A stretch of DNA of 64,000 nt from Ignavibacterium sp. (GTDB lineage Bacteria > Bacteroidota > Ignavibacteria > Ignavibacteriales > Ignavibacteriaceae): positions 3,472,001 through 3,536,000 of the forward strand of contig NZ_AP026678.1 in the NCBI RefSeq assembly GCF_025998815.1. The letters run 5' to 3'. Position numbers and translations under genes: made by a program. Below, piece after piece: positions 60,718 through 64,000 of this stretch. Under the pieces are notes generated by a model. It worked only from the letters and a program-made list of their open reading frames with translations, had not been told where the DNA came from and did no database searches. Position 1 is the first letter of the stretch; each line of letters opens with the position of its first letter.

Positions 60718-63501
60718 CTAAGTAAATTTTAATTTGTATGTTCCGATTTTCTTAGCACCAAGTGAAACATTAAAACTGTTTTTATCAATCAAACTTATGT
60801 GATTGATAAAAACTTCTTCCAAAGTAACCTGCTCAACTTTTTTAATTTCTTTCATCAACTCAATTCTTCCTTCGATATTCTTTTCAGTAGGATTATAAAC
60901 TCTTAGCACAAATCCATCTTCATCTTCTGATTTTTTTAATGAACTGAATATCAAATCTTCGGGATAAATTTTAATAAAAGAATTTTCAACCGGTAATGTT
61001 CCATTTGATTTTCCTGTTTGAACAAGTGATAGCGGATTGTTAAAGTTCAGCGCTTCTCTATAAACTTCTCCAATTTGCCAATCACCTTTATGAGGATAAA
61101 CAGCCAATCTGTAATTTGATTTTCCGAGGCATTGACTTCCTTTCTGAAAAGTATAATCCTGTTTTGAGCTTGGCTGAATGATGTATTCAAAACCTCTGAA
61201 CAGAGTTATTGCTATTGTTCGTTGGTTATCTTCTTTTACTTCATATTCTTTAAGTCCATCTACAATGACTGCAAGTCCATTTTTATCATTACTTACATCC
61301 ATAAAATGATGAAGAGGAAAATCATACATCGGTTGCTCAATCCAATCTTTTGAATCAATTCTTTTCACATCTCTTTTTACAACATCAAATTGTCCTTCTG
61401 CAAAATGATAATCGGCATTCAATCCAATTGGAAACATTATTCTCAAGCGATGACTTTCACATTCATTATCAACTTCAATATTCATCTCAAGAATTTTTGA
61501 ATTTGATTTTAAAGTTAGTGTCAGTTCAATATCAAGCACTTTTGTTTTAGGATTTTTCTTTTTTCTTTCTGAAAGGTTTGCCGGAATATTAAGCTTGTGT
61601 TTAATCATTACTTTGGAAAGTAATTCACTATTTTCAGTTAGCTTTATCAGTGGCTTGCTTTTTAATGTAGTGATAAATGGTTTTGTCGGAATGTTTACCC
61701 AAGCGTGTCCGGATTCTCCTTCATCATAAAAGTAACCGAGATTTTTGTGCTCAATACCAGTTGTTTTGTTTAGAATATTGAAAGTCCCGTTTGCATTTAT
61801 TTTTACTTTCAGATATTCATTCTCAATGATATTGTTTTTCGATTTGGTGTTTTTTGACTTTTGAATTATGACATTTGACTTTTCAATCGTCTTAACCGAA
61901 AAAGCTTTATATCCAAACGAAGGAATTTCATTCAGATAAAGTAAACAATGATAGCGAATCATATCAAAGTACATTGGACGATCAATCATTTGCTCGAGTA
62001 CCGGTTGAACAGGTTTTACTGAAATTATCTGAAATGGAATTTTATTTCTTTGAGAATCTTCGACAACCAAATTACCTGTGTCGAACTCTTTTGGAATATC
62101 AATAAAACATTCTGCGACTTCGTTTCTTACAAACTGAGTGGGATTGAACGCAATTAAGAAAATTGAATTTGCATCTGAACTTGAAACACTATTAAATACT
62201 TTCAGATTGATGTTTTTACTGATAAACTTAATCGCTCTTTCAAAAACACCTTTTGAGATTTCAATTGCGTGTTTGTATCTGTACATCATATCTTCGTGTA
62301 CTTCATCGAGACTGCATCCACCGATTGAATCATGTGCGGAGTTTTGAACAATCAAATCCCAGGCGAGTTCTGTGTAATTATCTTTAATGTCTCTGCCAAC
62401 AAGTGCGGAAAAAATATTGAACGGTTCTGCATAGAACTGAATCCATCTTTCAGCTTCGAAATTTTTTTGCTTCAAGTACATTCGTGCAGAAGTTGTATAG
62501 CCATAAAGATTGCCGCTTCTTCTGTCGAATTGTGCGCTTCTTCTTTCGCCATAAACTTTTTTCAATGAATTGACATCAACACTTTCAAAAAGAGCTTTCG
62601 CATAATTCTCAAGCGTTGAGTGAACAACATTCAACTCAGGAAATATTTTTTTTATGTCTTTGATTATTCTTACTGTTTTTTCATTAGGACCACTTGAATC
62701 GTGTCCTTCCATCCAGATTATATGCGGTGTTGTAAAATCATTCACCTGATCCTGAATAATTGCTTTAACTTGCTTTTCGATATTTTCCGGATAGTATCCG
62801 TCAACCGGCTCAACTATAAAATAATCTTCATCAACTAAAAGTTTATCTGCAAAGTGGAATGGAACTCCGCCATTGGACCACTTGTATTCAATGTCAAACG
62901 GAAATTCATTATGCACAACGGGACGATAAATGTAAAAGTAAAAATTGTATCGCGGCATTGTAGAAAATCTTGAAGCAATAGCTTCGGTTCCATCAGCACC
63001 AATCCAAAGAAATTCTGCTTTGGGGGAATCAAGCGAATTTACACCACGATAAAACATTATCAGTTCGATACCAAACTCTTTATAGATTTGTGGTAATTGT
63101 GAAATTTGTCCCCACGAAAAAGGTGAGTAACCAATTTTTGAAACTCTTCCATATTTTTTACTAAGCTTGTGACCAATCAACAAATTTCTGATTAGATTTT
63201 CTCCACCAACCTGAAATTGTTCGGGTAACACATACCAGGGACCAATGAACAATCTTTTTTCCTGAACAAATTTTCTGATCAGATTTTCTTTGTGTGGTTT
63301 TATTTCAAGATAATCTTTCACAACAATTGATTGGCTATCAAGATGAAAAGCTCTGTATTCAGGATTTGATTCGAGAATCTCCAGAACTTTATCAATCATA
63401 TCAACAAGCATTTGTCTGTTGCGCTGAAAAGGATAACGCCACTCACGATCCCAGTGAGTGTTTGAAATTATGTGAAATGTTTTGTCTTTATAGTTTGTCA
63501 T
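60718..63501 (-). CDS. GH38 alpha-mannosidase-like protein lacking the usual nucleophile
   Basis: 927 residues, no signal peptide. The GH38 N-terminal barrel starts with NTHWDREW, giving the zinc ligands His16 and Asp18, and keeps the later His390 in NSAHDSIGG. The helical mid-domain and C-terminal beta domains are also present, so this is full length. At the nucleophile/zinc site, where homologues have an Asp in the motif P-D-x-F-G, it reads GYSPFSWGQISQ with Phe128, so the Asp that is both nucleophile and zinc ligand is missing. Either it belongs to a divergent subfamily with another mechanism or it binds without hydrolysing. A second region (MEGHDSSGP) keeps conserved acidic residues. It sits with GH94 and a HAD phosphatase on the same strand. 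Confidence 0.85.
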   Translation of the reverse strand: MTNYKDKTFHIISNTHWDREWRYPFQRNRQMLVDMIDKVLEILESNPEYRAFHLDSQSIVVKDYLEIKPHKENLIRKFVQEKRLFIGPWYVLPEQFQVGGENLIRNLLIGHKLSKKYGRVSKIGYSPFSWGQISQLPQIYKEFGIELIMFYRGVNSLDSPKAEFLWIGADGTEAIASRFSTMPRYNFYFYIYRPVVHNEFPFDIEYKWSNGGVPFHFADKLLVDEDYFIVEPVDGYYPENIEKQVKAIIQDQVNDFTTPHIIWMEGHDSSGPNEKTVRIIKDIKKIFPELNVVHSTLENYAKALFESVDVNSLKKVYGERRSAQFDRRSGNLYGYTTSARMYLKQKNFEAERWIQFYAEPFNIFSALVGRDIKDNYTELAWDLIVQNSAHDSIGGCSLDEVHEDMMYRYKHAIEISKGVFERAIKFISKNINLKVFNSVSSSDANSIFLIAFNPTQFVRNEVAECFIDIPKEFDTGNLVVEDSQRNKIPFQIISVKPVQPVLEQMIDRPMYFDMIRYHCLLYLNEIPSFGYKAFSVKTIEKSNVIIQKSKNTKSKNNIIENEYLKVKINANGTFNILNKTTGIEHKNLGYFYDEGESGHAWVNIPTKPFITTLKSKPLIKLTENSELLSKVMIKHKLNIPANLSERKKKNPKTKVLDIELTLTLKSNSKILEMNIEVDNECESHRLRIMFPIGLNADYHFAEGQFDVVKRDVKRIDSKDWIEQPMYDFPLHHFMDVSNDKNGLAVIVDGLKEYEVKEDNQRTIAITLFRGFEYIIQPSSKQDYTFQKGSQCLGKSNYRLAVYPHKGDWQIGEVYREALNFNNPLSLVQTGKSNGTLPVENSFIKIYPEDLIFSSLKKSEDEDGFVLRVYNPTEKNIEGRIELMKEIKKVEQVTLEEVFINHISLIDKNSFNVSLGAKKIGTYKLKFT

Positions 63502-63544
63502 AATTCTTAAAAATTTATCAAATGTGAATCTTATAATTTTCTAT

Positions 63545-63614
63545 TGTCATTCTGAACCACATTTATCTGGTGAAGAATCTTTGATAAAAGACTCTTCACT
63601 TCGTTCAGAGTGAC
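63545..63614. repeat. Dispersed palindromic element
   Basis: TGTCATTCTGAAC at the left and GTTCAGAGTGACA at the right are reverse complements with one mismatch; an inner pair, GAAGAATCTTT and AAAGACTCTTC, also has one mismatch. Together they make a long hairpin between the HAD and GH38 genes. One arm resembles the fragment inside the amylase gene (1401-1430). Confidence 0.75.
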
Positions 63615-63618
63615 AAAT

Positions 63619-64000
63619 CTAGTATTGTATAAACAAATTATGCTTCAAAATAACTTCTGGGATTCCGCCTTTACAAATGTAAGAAGCCGCTTTAAAGTTA
63701 TGTCCGCTTGTTTGTGTAAACGGAACAGCAACACATAAACCAATTCCCGCTGCACGAATTGCAATTGTTCCGCTTTCGCTATCTTCAAATCCAATTACTT
63801 TGTCGAAATCATTTTTTGGAATATTTAATTTGTATAAAGCAATGCTGTACAAATCTCTATGAGGTTTCAGTCTTATTTCACTTGAGTCACTGGCAGTTAC
63901 AACTGCATCGTAATACAAATTATAATCAGAAAATTTCTCAATCAGATTTCTCTTAAAATCTGAATCCGGCAGAAGATTATTCAATTCGCTGCAAATAACT
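63619..64000 (-). CDS. HAD-superfamily hydrolase (beta-phosphoglucomutase-like), N-terminal part outside window
   Basis: The frame is open to the window edge, so only the C-terminal 126 residues or so are present. Motif II lies in VVTASDSS, the motif III Lys in LKPHRDLY, and the motif IV acidic pair in GFEDSESG, followed by AIRAAGIGLCVAVPF. This is the core of small HAD phosphatases/phosphomutases. If it is a beta-phosphoglucomutase it would convert a sugar 1-phosphate released by a phosphorylase such as the adjacent GH94, which would make good sense. The cap domain and nucleophile Asp are not visible, so phosphatase activity is equally possible. Confidence 0.82.
   Translation of the reverse strand, partial: VICSELNNLLPDSDFKRNLIEKFSDYNLYYDAVVTASDSSEIRLKPHRDLYSIALYKLNIPKNDFDKVIGFEDSESGTIAIRAAGIGLCVAVPFTQTSGHNFKAASYICKGGIPEVILKHNLFIQY

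Noticed and set aside
61815-61885. TTTGACTTTTGA-like simple repeat inside the GH38 gene as evidence of a disrupted gene
   Set aside because: It reads in frame as a polar linker (QKSKNTKSKNN) between domains, so the gene is intact.

Overview
This window is AT-rich bacterial chromosome from the FCB side of the tree, most likely a member of Ignavibacteria (Chlorobi/Ignavibacteriota). The main reasons are the repeated C-terminal type IX secretion (T9SS) sorting domains with a QNYPNPFNP start and a DILGNEV-type core, a PorV/PorQ-family protein, a carboxypeptidase-regulatory TonB receptor, and TAnnTTTG promoter elements. No plasmid, phage or insertion-sequence genes are seen. Most genes are ordinary metabolic or envelope genes.

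Layout. 1-4236: the end of a secreted GH13 amylase, a TrmH-type RNA methyltransferase with a DUF971 gene, and a CorC/HlyC membrane protein. 4282-5175: a tRNA-Thr(UGU) gene followed by seven tandem 111-bp units, each built from the 3' half of that tRNA plus its terminator. 5289-5651: a half-length TauE/SafE permease. 5748-15053: a seven-gene, tightly overlapping operon encoding a SUMF1-fold protein, two exported caspase-fold peptidases, a probable outer-membrane barrel, a papain-fold peptidase with a DUF4384-like tail, a small DUF4384-like protein and a CHASE2-PP2C (SpoIIE) membrane phosphatase. This operon is the best candidate for an undescribed system. 15100-17857: glcD/glcF. 17920-19182: lysA.

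19299-36583 is enriched for peptidoglycan turnover: an amidase-NamZ lipoprotein, a BadF/NagK-type sugar kinase, an AmpG-like permease, an M3 peptidase, an NlpC/P60 endopeptidase, a transglutaminase-like protein, a NagX-like acyltransferase, a GH3 NagZ-like enzyme and an AbgT transporter. Together these could release, import and reuse muropeptides. A small HicB gene with a HicA toxin gene broken by an in-frame TGA sits inside it.

36730-43098 holds a phosphoesterase/beta-propeller fusion, an aldo/keto reductase, a secreted amidase and a TolB-like propeller. 43253-44719 is a two-domain glycosyltransferase. 44894-54762 is one operon for a TonB receptor, a PorV-like protein, two lipoproteins and two T9SS cargo proteins. 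54809-64000 (minus strand) carries an M19 dipeptidase with an oddly internal sorting domain, a NAGPA-type phosphodiester glycosidase, a GH94 phosphorylase, a GH38 protein lacking the usual nucleophile, and a HAD hydrolase cut by the window end.

Intergenic gaps are short. None over 300 bases is unexplained: the only long gene-free stretch is the tRNA-derived array. Several gaps carry decayed dispersed palindromes.
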